Source: Thermodesulfomicrobium sp. WS
Lineage (GTDB): Bacteria > Desulfobacterota > Desulfovibrionia > Desulfovibrionales > Desulfomicrobiaceae
DNA length: 64,000 nt
Direction: 5' to 3'
Assembly: GCF_027925145.1 (NCBI RefSeq)
Contig: NZ_AP027130.1
Location: 1,674,001-1,738,000 of the forward strand
Under the pieces are notes generated by a model. The model searched no databases. It had not been told where the DNA came from and saw only the letters and a list, made by a program, of their open reading frames with translations. Of this stretch, positions 1 to 8,283 are shown piece by piece. A program made the translations under genes and the position numbers. Every line of letters begins with the position of its first letter. Positions within the stretch are counted from its first letter, which is position 1.

Positions 1-500
1 AACGCGCACTCCTTGCGACCATCCGCGAGGGCGCGCACCTGGTCATCGACACCACCCAGTATTCTATCCATGACCTGCGCCGTGCCATCCAAAGCCGCTG
101 GGAAACGCTGAGCGCCGCGCCCCAAGGCATGCGGCTGCACCTCATCACCTTTGGCTTCAAACACGCCGTACCCGCGGAGGCGGATACCATTGTGGACGTA
201 CGCTTTCTGCCCAATCCCTACTTCGAGCCGTCCCTGCGGCCAGGCACCGGGCAGGACCCCGAGGTGGCCAGCTACGTACTCGACACCCCTGCCGGGCAAG
301 CATTTCTTCCCAAGTTCATGGATTTTCTCGACACCATCATTCCACTCCTCGAGGCCGAAGGACGCTTTCGCTTCACCCTGGCACTGGGGTGCACTGGAGG
401 ACGGCATCGCTCGGTGGCAGTGGCGGAGCGCGTGGCCGCCCATTTCCGCGCCCAAGGCCGCACCGTCACTGTGGAGCACCGGCATTGGACATTGCCATAG
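1..500 (+). CDS. rapZ: RapZ, RNase adaptor / nucleotide-binding protein (5' end outside window)
   Basis: The reading frame is open from the first base, so the N-terminal P-loop half lies outside the window and only about the last 165 residues are visible. The visible part is the RapZ C-terminal domain, recognised by the motif GCTGGRHRSVAVAE near residue 95 of the visible in-frame Met segment (which starts at 129). In enterobacteria RapZ binds small RNAs and directs RNase E; in other bacteria the role is less clear. It lies 59 bases ahead of PTS genes, an arrangement typical of RapZ/PTS regulatory clusters. An internal ATG at 129 could be mistaken for the start, but the frame and family similarity continue upstream. 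Confidence 0.85.
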   Translation, partial: RALLATIREGAHLVIDTTQYSIHDLRRAIQSRWETLSAAPQGMRLHLITFGFKHAVPAEADTIVDVRFLPNPYFEPSLRPGTGQDPEVASYVLDTPAGQAFLPKFMDFLDTIIPLLEAEGRFRFTLALGCTGGRHRSVAVAERVAAHFRAQGRTVTVEHRHWTLP

Positions 501-559
501 CGCAGGAGAAGAGGTAGTCGCACCACTGTCCATGCGGGGCTTTTCCCCAAGGAGGAATC

Positions 560-967
560 ATGATCGGTGTGCTGCTGGTCACCCATGGCGCCTTTGGCGA
601 ACATCTTCTCGATGCCGCCCAAACCATCCTCGGTCCTCAAGGAGGATGTGCCGTGGTGGCAGTAGATGACTCCCGCCCCATGGATGCAATCCTTGAAGAC
701 ATCAAAAATGCTGTCCGCCACCTCGACCACGGCAGTGGAGTACTCATTCTCACGGACATGTTCGGCGGCACACCATCGAACCTCAGCCTGTCACTGCTGC
801 TCCAGGGGAAAGTGGAAGTCGTCTCGGGAGTCAATCTGCCCCTGCTCCTCAAGGCGCTCACCAGCCGTTCGGGGGCATTGCACCAAGTGGCCTTGGAAGC
901 AAAGTCCGCCGGCAAACAGGGGATCCTGGTGGCCGGCGAGGTCCTCCGGCGCAAGGTTTCAGAATAA
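560..967 (+). CDS. PTS mannose/fructose-family EIIA component
   Basis: A 135-residue protein of the EIIA-Man fold. The N-terminus has the phosphorylatable His9 in the context LLVTHGAFGEHLL, and the conserved loop MFGGTPSNLS lies near residue 70. The family takes phosphate from HPr and passes it to EIIB. A strong AAGGAGG ribosome site at 549-555 fixes the start. The stop overlaps the start of the next gene by one base (TAATG), indicating coupled translation with EIIB. No HPr or enzyme I gene is seen in the window, so substrate transport versus a purely regulatory role cannot be decided. Confidence 0.88.
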   Translation: MIGVLLVTHGAFGEHLLDAAQTILGPQGGCAVVAVDDSRPMDAILEDIKNAVRHLDHGSGVLILTDMFGGTPSNLSLSLLLQGKVEVVSGVNLPLLLKALTSRSGALHQVALEAKSAGKQGILVAGEVLRRKVSE

Positions 968-1431
968 TGCTCTGGTTTCGTATCGATAACCGCCTGGTAC
1001 ACGGCCAGGTCATCGAAGCATGGATGCCTTATGTGGGGGCGAGCATCCTCGTGGTGGCCAACGATGATGTGACGGCAGATCCTTTACGCCAAGAAATCAT
1101 GCGGCTCGCCATCCCCCATGACGTGACCTTTCTCTGCTGCCGGGTTGCGGAACTGGCCTCTGTCCTCGACGGGCTGCGAAATCAGGCCGCGGATCCCCAC
1201 ATCATGGTGCTCTTCGCCTCTTGTGCGGACGCCCGACTCGCCTACACCAGCGGCTGCCGCATCCACAGCGTCAACATCGGCAACCTTCACGACGGCCCCG
1301 GGAAACAGCAACTCTGCGCCCATGTGTGCGTGTCGGAAGAGGATCGCTCATGCCTGATCTTCTTGCACAACCACGGCGTAGAACTCGATTTCCGGTGCGT
1401 GCCGGGAAAATCCGTCACGGTGCTTTTATGA
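967..1431 (+). CDS. PTS mannose/fructose/sorbose-family EIIB component
   Basis: A 154-residue EIIB of the mannose family. The opening WFRIDNRLVHGQV carries the expected phospho-accepting histidine (His12) at the family position. The family relays phosphate from EIIA to a sugar bound by EIIC/EIID. The start overlaps the EIIA stop, and its TGA stop overlaps an ATG (ATGA at 1428-1431) that I take as the start of EIIC. The length is normal for the family. The sugar specificity cannot be read from the sequence. Confidence 0.87.
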   Translation: MLWFRIDNRLVHGQVIEAWMPYVGASILVVANDDVTADPLRQEIMRLAIPHDVTFLCCRVAELASVLDGLRNQAADPHIMVLFASCADARLAYTSGCRIHSVNIGNLHDGPGKQQLCAHVCVSEEDRSCLIFLHNHGVELDFRCVPGKSVTVLL

Positions 1432-2110
1432 GTTTCGATCCCCATTGGCCGACCCTCATGATCAGCGCTTTTTTTTTGCCCTTCTCAATCTCTCGCGCTT
1501 TTGTATTGACACTTCGCTCCTGCACCGACCAATAGCCGCAGCCCTGCTCTGGGGCGCAGCCACGGCCGATGCCTCGGTCATCCCCATTGGGATCTTCTTC
1601 GAGCTCCTCTGGCTCGATCTCTTCCCTGCCGGCGCGTACGTCCCCCCCAACGGCCTTCTGGCCTTCACCCTCGCCGCAGCCACCCTGCGCCATATTCCGC
1701 ATCCATCCATGTTCCTCGCCTTGGCCGTCCTTCTTGGATCCGCCATGTGCGCCCACGGAGCGGCAGGAATCGAACTCTTCTCCCGCAAACGCCAAGACAG
1801 CGCCATGATGCGTCTTGCCGATACCAACCGCCGCTCCCGGATGATCTTCTTCAACCCCGATTCCATCGTCTTCCGCGCCGTAGCCGAGCAATGGGTCCTC
1901 GGCTGGGCACTTTTTCTCGCCTGCGCCCTCGTCATGGGCATCGGGCTGCGAATTCTCGGACTTTTCTCGCTTCCCCCCACGCCGGTATCCTGGCCGGTGC
2001 TTCTGGCTCCAGCCTTCATGGGCGGCGTCCTCTCTCTACGCACCCACCGCGCCCTGGCCACCGCAGCCGCGGGTCTCGTGATGGCTGCCGCCGCAATACA
2101 ATTATCTTAA
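1428..2110 (+). CDS. PTS mannose-family EIIC membrane component, apparent frameshift at a T9 run
   Basis: The ATG at 1428 overlaps the EIIB stop and reads MSFDPHWPTLMISAFF, then runs out of frame to a stop at 1533-1535. The frame entered after the nine-T run at 1469-1477 reads on to 2110 and encodes the recognisable EIIC body (SRPxVAA-like segment LLHRPIAAALLWG, a PxGxxxPPN-like loop, several hydrophobic helices). One extra T, or a -1 slip on the T run, would join the two into about 227 residues. Alternatively a TTG at 1445 could start the second frame directly, but this would lose the coupled ATGA start and has no clear ribosome site. No EIID gene follows. It is either a slippage-expressed gene, a recent frameshift mutation or a sequencing error. 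Confidence 0.7.
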
Positions 2111-2152
2111 TTTACTATATTTTTGAAAAACATGCTCTTTTGCGCGTGTTTA

Positions 2153-2181
2153 TTGACAAAACATTATCCTTTCTTCATACT
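2153..2181 (+). promoter_or_regulatory. Sigma-70-like promoter for the ABC importer operon
   Basis: A perfect TTGACA at 2153-2158 is followed after 17 bases by CATACT at 2176-2181 (four of six consensus matches). It sits in a strikingly AT-rich 100-base gap upstream of the substrate-binding-protein gene, whose start is 33 bases further on. Confidence 0.65.
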
Positions 2182-2213
2182 AAATTTTATTAGGTATGCA
2201 AAAGGAGGGCGGT

Positions 2214-3809
2214 ATGTTGCGAAAATTACGCTTTTTGGTAACATCTTGTTTGGGTTTGTTTCTCTCCATGTCCCTCGCGCTGCCTCCAGGAGCCCAGGCG
2301 GCCAAGGACTCTCTTGTGCTCGCTGTAGGTGGGGAAAATGCCGAAGGGTATGATCCCCTGTTGGGGTGGGGAAGTTATGGTAATCCCCTCTTTCAAAGCA
2401 CTCTGCTTCGGCGCGATGCCGATCTCAACATCGTTCCAGACTTGGCGCAGTCCTGGAATCTTGCCCCTGACCGTGTGACCTGGACCATCACCATCCGTCC
2501 TAACGCACGTTTTTCCGACGGCAGTCCCCTCACGGCCAAGGACGTCGCCTTCACCTTCTCCAAGGCCCTGGAGGCAGGGGGAAAAATCGACGTCAGTCCG
2601 TTGGAGTCTGCCACGGCCGTCAATGACACCACTGTCGTCCTCAAACTCAAACGCCCAGACATTACCTTTATCCAACATCTCATTGGCCTGGGCATCGTCC
2701 CGGAAAAACATTACGGCCCAGAATATGGGAGAAACCCGATTGGCTCTGGGCCATACAAATTGGTGCGCTGGGATGAAGGGCAGCAGATGATCGTGGAGGC
2801 CAACCCGTACTACTACGGCCCCAAGCCCGCCATTGGCCGCTTGGTGTTCCTCTTTGCCGATGAAGACGCCGCCCTTGCCGCTGCCCGAGCTGGCCAAGTG
2901 GATGTGCTGAGTCTGCCTTCGAGCTTGGCGCGGCAACAGCTGCCCGGCATGCGTCTGCACGTGGTCAAAAGCGTAGACAACCGTGGCCTCATGTTTCCCA
3001 CGGTACCCGACGAAGGCAAAACCACCCCCAACGGGGTGCCGGTGGGCAATACCGTCACTGCGGACGTGGCCATCCGCAAGGCCGTCAACTACGCCATCAA
3101 CCGCAAGGCATTGGTGGACGGCGTGCTCAACGGCTTTGGCCGCCCCGCCTTTGGCGTCGCCGACGACCTGCCCTGGGACAACCCCGCCATCCGCTTCCAG
3201 GACAATGACCAGGAGAAAGCCAAGGCCATCCTGGAGACAGCAGGTTGGGTGGATCATGACGGCGATGGCATTCGCGAAAAAAATGGCCGCAAAGCGCAAT
3301 TCACCATTGTCTACAATGCCAAAGATTCTCTACGCCAGGGTCTTGCCCTTGCAGTGGCGGATATGCTCAAACCTATTGGGATTCAGGCCATTCCCCATGG
3401 AGATAATTGGGATCGCATCAAGACCCAGCTCACCCATACCAATGTGGTAGTGTACGGATTTGGAGATCACAGCCCACTAGAAATGTACAAGCTCTACCAT
3501 ACTCCAGGACCAGAGCCAATGTACTGGAATGCAGGATTTTATTCCAATCCTACTGTAGATAGTTATCTCGATCAGGCAAAAGGATCAGCTTCTTTTGAAG
3601 AATCCATCCCATTTTGGCAGAAAGCGCAGTGGGATGGAACCACTGGATTTTCCACACAAGGAGATGCTGCCTGGGCATGGATGGTCAATTTGGACCATAC
3701 CTATTTTATCAATGAATGTCTGGATATTGGAAAATCTCAAATGGAGCCCCATGGCCATGGATGGCCGATCACAGCGAATATTCATGAATGGAAATGGACA
3801 TGCAAGTAG
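2214..3809 (+). CDS. ABC transporter substrate-binding protein, peptide/nickel (DppA/NikA) family
   Basis: A 531-residue periplasmic binding protein of the SBP_bac_5 family. The start at 2214 is preceded by AGGAGG at 2203-2208; an in-frame ATG at 2196 lies upstream of that site and is less likely. A Sec signal peptide spans about residues 1-29, ending near AQA-AK. The mature part has the family layout: an N-lobe with LFQSTLLRRDADL, the RFSDGSPLTAKDVAFTF segment typical of this family, and the IGSGPYKLV motif. The cargo could be nickel, a metal chelate or oligopeptide; sequence alone does not decide. The last third is visibly AT-richer than the first two thirds. It heads a five-gene importer operon. 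Confidence 0.85.
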   Translation: MLRKLRFLVTSCLGLFLSMSLALPPGAQAAKDSLVLAVGGENAEGYDPLLGWGSYGNPLFQSTLLRRDADLNIVPDLAQSWNLAPDRVTWTITIRPNARFSDGSPLTAKDVAFTFSKALEAGGKIDVSPLESATAVNDTTVVLKLKRPDITFIQHLIGLGIVPEKHYGPEYGRNPIGSGPYKLVRWDEGQQMIVEANPYYYGPKPAIGRLVFLFADEDAALAAARAGQVDVLSLPSSLARQQLPGMRLHVVKSVDNRGLMFPTVPDEGKTTPNGVPVGNTVTADVAIRKAVNYAINRKALVDGVLNGFGRPAFGVADDLPWDNPAIRFQDNDQEKAKAILETAGWVDHDGDGIREKNGRKAQFTIVYNAKDSLRQGLALAVADMLKPIGIQAIPHGDNWDRIKTQLTHTNVVVYGFGDHSPLEMYKLYHTPGPEPMYWNAGFYSNPTVDSYLDQAKGSASFEESIPFWQKAQWDGTTGFSTQGDAAWAWMVNLDHTYFINECLDIGKSQMEPHGHGWPITANIHEWKWTCK

Positions 3810-4846
3810 AGAATATCCATGGCAGCGAGAAAAATTCAAACGCTGCCATGGATTTCACCATTTCTCTACTATACTTCGTAGTACGAAAGATCATTCGCCT
3901 ATTACTTTTGATCGGTGCAGTGGCGATACTTTCGTATACTCTGATGTGTTTTTCTCCGGTAGATCCTATTGACGCCTACCTCGGGCCAGCCATCATGCGG
4001 ATATCCCCACACCAGCGCGAGGTGATCGCCCAACGCTGGGGGCTTCATCAGCCACCGCTGGAGCGCCTGACCCGTTGGGTCCACAACGTCGCCCAAGGGG
4101 ATCTCGGGATTTCGACTATCTATAACGAACCGGTGCGCGCAGTCATTGGCAAACGCTTCGCCACGTCGTCGTGGCTCATAGCCATTGCCTGGACCTGCTC
4201 GGGGGTGCTTGGTTTTAGCCTGGGCATCGTGGCTGGAGTGCACCGAGATTCTCTATTGGATTACAGCATCCGACTCTACGCCTATATCGTCGCATCTGCC
4301 CCGACCTTCTGGATAGGGATGCTCATGCTCACGTTTTTTTCCATATATCTCGGTTGGGCGCCCATTTGCTGCGCCTGGCCCGTAGGAAGCACACCGGAAG
4401 AAGCGACGTTGCTTCAACGCCTCCATCATCTCATGCTCCCAGCCGCTACCCTGACTCTCGTGGGCATTGCCCCCATCGCCCTCCATACCCGAGAAAAAAC
4501 CGTGGAAGCCATGCACAGTGACTACGCCCTCTTTGCCCGCGCCTTGGGAGAGCGCGAATGGGGAATTGCCATCCATCATGCCCTCCGTAACCTTGCACTT
4601 CCTGCCATTACCCTCCAATTTGCCTCCATGGGGGAACTCTTTGGAGGCGCCATTTTGGCCGAACAGGTATTTGCCTACCCTGGGCTTGGTAAAGCTACCG
4701 TAGAAGCCGGCTATCGGGGCGATATCCCGCTCCTTCTCGGCATCGCCCTATACACAACGATCTTCGTGTTTATCGGCAATACCCTGGCAGACCTAATCTA
4801 TCTCCTCATAGACCCCCGCATGCGCCAGCGCCGAGGTTGGTTATGA
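3788..4846 (+). CDS. ABC transporter permease, DppB/NikB family
   Basis: A binding-protein-dependent inner-membrane permease with about six hydrophobic helices. The first helix is around LLLLIGAVAILSYTLM, and the EAA-type loop near GEREWGIAIHHALRNLALP is where ATPase subunits dock. The SPVDPIDAYLGP segment and the C-terminal GYRGDIPLLLG match the DppB/NikB family. The start is uncertain: 3788 overlaps the binding-protein stop, while the in-frame ATG at 3848 gives a more usual short N-terminus but lies in the arm of a hairpin and lacks a clear ribosome site. The 3' end overlaps the next permease gene by ATGA. Confidence 0.85.
   Translation: MEMDMQVENIHGSEKNSNAAMDFTISLLYFVVRKIIRLLLLIGAVAILSYTLMCFSPVDPIDAYLGPAIMRISPHQREVIAQRWGLHQPPLERLTRWVHNVAQGDLGISTIYNEPVRAVIGKRFATSSWLIAIAWTCSGVLGFSLGIVAGVHRDSLLDYSIRLYAYIVASAPTFWIGMLMLTFFSIYLGWAPICCAWPVGSTPEEATLLQRLHHLMLPAATLTLVGIAPIALHTREKTVEAMHSDYALFARALGEREWGIAIHHALRNLALPAITLQFASMGELFGGAILAEQVFAYPGLGKATVEAGYRGDIPLLLGIALYTTIFVFIGNTLADLIYLLIDPRMRQRRGWL
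3815..3853 (+). promoter_or_regulatory. Intercistronic hairpin between binding protein and first permease
   Basis: A perfect 13-bp inverted repeat (arms 3815-3827 and 3841-3853, loop of 13 bases) begins six bases after the binding-protein stop. No T run follows, so it does not look like a full terminator. Such hairpins after binding-protein genes often protect the upstream mRNA from 3' decay and lower expression of the permease. The right arm contains the ATG at 3848, one of the possible permease starts. Confidence 0.65.
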
Positions 4847-5670
4847 AAATTTTCGCAAATCCCCACACCCGTCTCGGACTTGCCATTGGGGCAAGCCTGC
4901 TCTTTTTTGCGGCAGTGCTTCTGTTGGCTTGGGCCATGGGGGAGCGGGGAGAAATCACTCGGTTAGAAATACGCAACAGCGCTCCAAGCATTGCGTATCC
5001 TTTTGGGACCGATTGGCTCGGCAGGGACGTGCTGGCCCGGACGCTTCAAGGGCTGCGCACAAGCCTCGGAATTGGGCTTTCCGCAGCCCTCGCTTCTGCC
5101 CTGCTCGCCTTGGTACTGGGGGTCTCGGCCGCGACTCTGGGGCGCACGGGAGACACCGTGATCACCTGGCTGGTCGATGTGACCATCGCCACGCCGCACA
5201 TGGTACTGCTCATCTTGATTGCCTTTGCCTGCGGAGGCGGAGCCAAAGGGGTCATCATTGCGGTGGCCGCCACCCATTGGCCCGCATTGACTCGCGTCAT
5301 CCGTGCCGAAGTGCTCCAAGTACGCACGGCCCACTTTGTCCGCCTCTCTTCCAAATTCGGCAAAAGCACCTTTTTCATTGCTACCCGCCACATCCTTCCC
5401 CATGTGCTCCCGCAATTTCTCGTAGGCCTCGTGCTCCTCTTCCCCCATGCCATCCTCCATGCAGCAGCACTCACCTTTCTCGGTTTTGGCATGTCCCCGC
5501 ACACCCCTGCCATCGGCGCACTCCTGGCGGAATCCATGCGCTATCTCTCCTTGGGCCTCTGGTGGCTCGCCGTCGCCCCAGGAGCGATACTGATGGCGAC
5601 CGTGATGATGTTCGACCTCTTGGGCAATAGCCTTCGAGAAATCCTCAACCCACGCATTTCCCAAGGATAA
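4843..5670 (+). CDS. ABC transporter permease, DppC/NikC family
   Basis: A 275-residue second permease of the importer. It has an N-terminal helix followed by the family marker FGTDWLGRDVLART, then a run of helices and a C-terminal SFLGFG-like segment (TFLGFGMSPHTPAIGALL). The start is taken at ATG 4843, which overlaps the preceding TGA (ATGA), so translation is coupled. It should form the heterodimeric channel with the upstream permease. Confidence 0.88.
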   Translation: MKIFANPHTRLGLAIGASLLFFAAVLLLAWAMGERGEITRLEIRNSAPSIAYPFGTDWLGRDVLARTLQGLRTSLGIGLSAALASALLALVLGVSAATLGRTGDTVITWLVDVTIATPHMVLLILIAFACGGGAKGVIIAVAATHWPALTRVIRAEVLQVRTAHFVRLSSKFGKSTFFIATRHILPHVLPQFLVGLVLLFPHAILHAAALTFLGFGMSPHTPAIGALLAESMRYLSLGLWWLAVAPGAILMATVMMFDLLGNSLREILNPRISQG

Positions 5671-5677
5671 CGCCCGC

Positions 5678-6580
5678 ATGCTCCAGGTACACCACCTGGC
5701 GGTTCGATTCCGCTCGCCCCGGGATCCCGAGAAATCCATCTGCGCCGTCCGCTCGCTAGATCTTCGGATCGAAGCAGGCGAACTCGTGGCCGTCATCGGC
5801 CAATCCGGGGCTGGCAAAAGCCTCCTCGCCCATGCCATACTCGGGCTCTTGCCCAGCAATGCTACCCTCTCAGGGACCATCCTCTTTCATGGTCGCAACC
5901 TTACACCTGATGAAATTCGCCGCCTCCGCGGCCGCCACATGACCCTCATTCCCCAATCGGTAAGCGCCCTCAATCCGCTGCGACGGGTAGGCGACCAATT
6001 GGCCCGAGCAGCACGCCGAGACGGACACCCCTCTCCTCGGCATGCCGTCTTCGATGCCCTTGAGCGATTCTCGTTGGCTCCCACGGTAGCCAAGCGGTTT
6101 CCCTTTCAGCTTTCGGGCGGAATGGCCCGGCGAGTACTCACCGCACTTGCCACCATGGGCGGCGCGGAGCTCATTTTGGCCGACGAGCCGACCAACGGCC
6201 TTGACCCGGAAACCGCGCAAGAAAGCCTCGCCATCCTGCGCCAACTGGCGGACCAGAACAGAGCCGTCATGGTCATCACCCACGACATCGAGGCCGTCCT
6301 CCCAGTGGCAGACCGCATCGTGGTCTTTTGCGCAGGCATGACCCTCGAAGACGGCCCTGCCGCCGTGTTTGCAACCGGCGCCCCGCACCATCCCTACTCG
6401 CAAGCACTCCTCGCCGCCCTGCCTTCCCGAGATTTTCGGGCCGCAAGCACCCTTTCTACCGACCCAACAGGGTGCTTTTTGACGGATTCCTGCCCCCATG
6501 CCTTCGACTCCTGTCATCACGAAATCCCTCCCATGCGGCCCATGGGGGCTGGATGGGTCCGGTGCTGGCGCCATGCTTAA
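5678..6580 (+). CDS. ABC transporter ATPase, DppD/NikD family
   Basis: A 300-residue ATPase with Walker A GQSGAGKS (about residue 48), signature LSGGMARRV and Walker B ILADEPT, followed by the switch histidine in ITHDIE. The C-terminal tail carries spaced cysteines (CFLTDSC, DSCHH, WVRCW) as in the oligopeptide-transporter C-terminal domain, where related proteins bind an iron-sulfur cluster. It energises the two upstream permeases together with the next ATPase. The gap to the previous gene is seven bases and the 3' end overlaps the next gene by eight. Confidence 0.88.
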   Translation: MLQVHHLAVRFRSPRDPEKSICAVRSLDLRIEAGELVAVIGQSGAGKSLLAHAILGLLPSNATLSGTILFHGRNLTPDEIRRLRGRHMTLIPQSVSALNPLRRVGDQLARAARRDGHPSPRHAVFDALERFSLAPTVAKRFPFQLSGGMARRVLTALATMGGAELILADEPTNGLDPETAQESLAILRQLADQNRAVMVITHDIEAVLPVADRIVVFCAGMTLEDGPAAVFATGAPHHPYSQALLAALPSRDFRAASTLSTDPTGCFLTDSCPHAFDSCHHEIPPMRPMGAGWVRCWRHA

Positions 6581-7178
6581 AGGCATCAACCTCGGTTTCC
6601 ACTACCCCAACGGTCCATGGCTCTTTCGTGGATACGACCTGAAGATCCATCCAGGAGAAATCGTTGGTCTTGCCGGACCCAGCGGCCAAGGCAAATCGAC
6701 CTTGGGTATGGTGCTCTCTGGATTCCTCTGCCCTACGGAAGGGACCATCTCAGTGGACAGCGCTCCACTGCCTCAGCGCGGCCCCACTCCAGTCCAGCTC
6801 CTCTTCCAGCACCCCGAACTGGCGGTGAACCCCCGTTGGACCATCAAAGCCATCCTTCATGAAGCGTTCTCCCCTCCATCCCAACTCCTTGAGCGTCTCG
6901 CTATTTCCAGACATTGGCTCAGTCGCTACCCCCACGAACTCTCGGGCGGAGAACTCCAACGGGTATGCCTGGCGCGGGCCTTGTATCCACAGGTCCGCTA
7001 TCTGATCTGTGACGAGATGACCTCCATGCTCGACCCGCTCACCCAAGCCCACATTTGGGAAAAACTCTTGGAAATCACTCGGGAAAGAAATCTTGGACTT
7101 CTAGTCATCAGCCACGAGAGCGCCCTGCTTGGCCGCTTGTGCCATCGTATGCTGCCCGCCCTTGGAGAGCCCAAGTAA
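6573..7178 (+). CDS. ABC transporter ATPase, DppF/NikE family, short form
   Basis: A 201-residue ATPase with Walker A GPSGQGKST, signature LSGGELQRV, Walker B YLICDEM and the switch histidine in VISHES. The start is set at ATG 6573, where homology to the ABC domain begins (MLKGINLGFHYPNG); an upstream in-frame ATG at 6498 would overlap 83 bases of the previous gene. At 201 residues it is shorter than most DppF/NikE proteins (about 260-330) and lacks the C-terminal oligopeptide-transporter tail, so it is a minimal ABC domain. It is the last gene of the importer operon. Confidence 0.85.
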   Translation: MLKGINLGFHYPNGPWLFRGYDLKIHPGEIVGLAGPSGQGKSTLGMVLSGFLCPTEGTISVDSAPLPQRGPTPVQLLFQHPELAVNPRWTIKAILHEAFSPPSQLLERLAISRHWLSRYPHELSGGELQRVCLARALYPQVRYLICDEMTSMLDPLTQAHIWEKLLEITRERNLGLLVISHESALLGRLCHRMLPALGEPK

Positions 7179-7207
7179 GGATTTTCAAAAAACTCCCCTG
7201 TCGGGGC

Positions 7208-7236
7208 TTGGCATCCGCGAGAGGTTGTGATATTTG
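7208..7236 (+). promoter_or_regulatory. Candidate promoter for ppaC
   Basis: TTGGCA at 7208-7213 (five of six) is followed after 17 bases by TATTTG at 7231-7236 (three of six). It lies in the 103-base gap before the pyrophosphatase gene. The weak -10 match keeps confidence low. Confidence 0.35.
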
Positions 7237-7281
7237 GAACAAAGTTTTGGTTCATACTTCAACCTTGGAGGAGGAAACCCC

Positions 7282-8205
7282 ATGTCCGTGTTCGTATTCG
7301 GTCACAAGAGCCCTGATTCCGATACCGTCTGCAGCGCCATCGCCCTGGCCGATCTCAAGACCAAGCTGGGCGTTCCCTGCACCCCGGCTGCCCTGGGCGA
7401 ACTGAATCCCGAGACCAAATTCATCCTGCAAAAGTTCGGCGTTCCGGCCCCGGCGGTCAAGACCACCTACGCCGGCGAGAAGGTCTTCCTGGTGGATACT
7501 TCGGATCTGGCGCAGTTGCCGGATGACATCAAGCAGGCCGAAATCCTAGGCATCGTGGACCATCACAAGCTGGGTGACGTCACCACCCCCAATCCCTTGG
7601 AGTGCTGGATCTGGCCCGTGGGCTGCACTGCCACGGTGATCAAGTCCATGTACGACTTCTACGGTGTGGAGATCCCCAAATCCATCGCCGGCATCATGCT
7701 CTGCGCCATCCTGAGCGACACCGTCATCTTCAAGTCCGCCACCTGCACCGACAAGGACAAAAAGGCCGCAGAAGAACTGGCCAAGATCGCTGGTGAGAGC
7801 GACCTTAGCGCCCTGGGCATGGCCATGTTCAAGGTCAAGTCCGCAGTGGAAGGCACCCCGGCCCGCGACCTGGTCATGCGCGACTACAAAGACTTCAACA
7901 TGAGCGGCAAGATGGTCGGTATCGGCCAGTTGGAAGTGGTGGACCTCTCCATCCTGGACGGCGTCAAGGCCGACCTGGAAGCGGACATCAAGAAGCTCAA
8001 AGAGGAAAAAGGCAACCACTCTGTGTTCTTGCTCCTGACGGACATCATGAAGGAAGGCTCGGAGATGCTCATCGTCTCCGACGACGAGTCCGTGGTGGAA
8101 AAGGCCTTTGGCGTGAAGCCGCAAAACGGCCGCGCCTGGCTGCCTGGGGTCATGTCCCGCAAAAAACAGGTGGTCCCCAACTTCGAGAAGGCCTTCAGCG
8201 CCTAA
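7282..8205 (+). CDS. ppaC: Manganese-dependent (class II) inorganic pyrophosphatase
   Basis: A 307-residue DHH-family enzyme that hydrolyses pyrophosphate to phosphate. The N-terminal DHH domain shows the metal motifs GHKSPDSD (residues 7-14) and IVDHHK, and SDT further on. The C-terminal DHHA2 domain holds the substrate-binding SRKKQ near the end. The start is fixed by GGAGGAGG-like ribosome site at 7267-7274. The gene stands alone between a weak promoter and a strong terminator. In sulfate reducers cytoplasmic pyrophosphatase pulls sulfate activation forward, which fits the proposed lineage. Confidence 0.95.
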   Translation: MSVFVFGHKSPDSDTVCSAIALADLKTKLGVPCTPAALGELNPETKFILQKFGVPAPAVKTTYAGEKVFLVDTSDLAQLPDDIKQAEILGIVDHHKLGDVTTPNPLECWIWPVGCTATVIKSMYDFYGVEIPKSIAGIMLCAILSDTVIFKSATCTDKDKKAAEELAKIAGESDLSALGMAMFKVKSAVEGTPARDLVMRDYKDFNMSGKMVGIGQLEVVDLSILDGVKADLEADIKKLKEEKGNHSVFLLLTDIMKEGSEMLIVSDDESVVEKAFGVKPQNGRAWLPGVMSRKKQVVPNFEKAFSA

Positions 8206-8231
8206 CGCGCCCACGCCCTTTGGGTACCCAG

Positions 8232-8266
8232 CGAACCGCCAGGACTCTCCTGGCGGTTCGGGTTTT
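8232..8266 (+). terminator. Rho-independent terminator of ppaC
   Basis: A perfect 13-bp stem (8232-8244 with 8248-8260) closes a three-base loop and is followed by GGTTTT. It begins 27 bases after the ppaC stop. Confidence 0.85.
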
Positions 8267-8283
8267 GAGCACCGACGAAAAAC

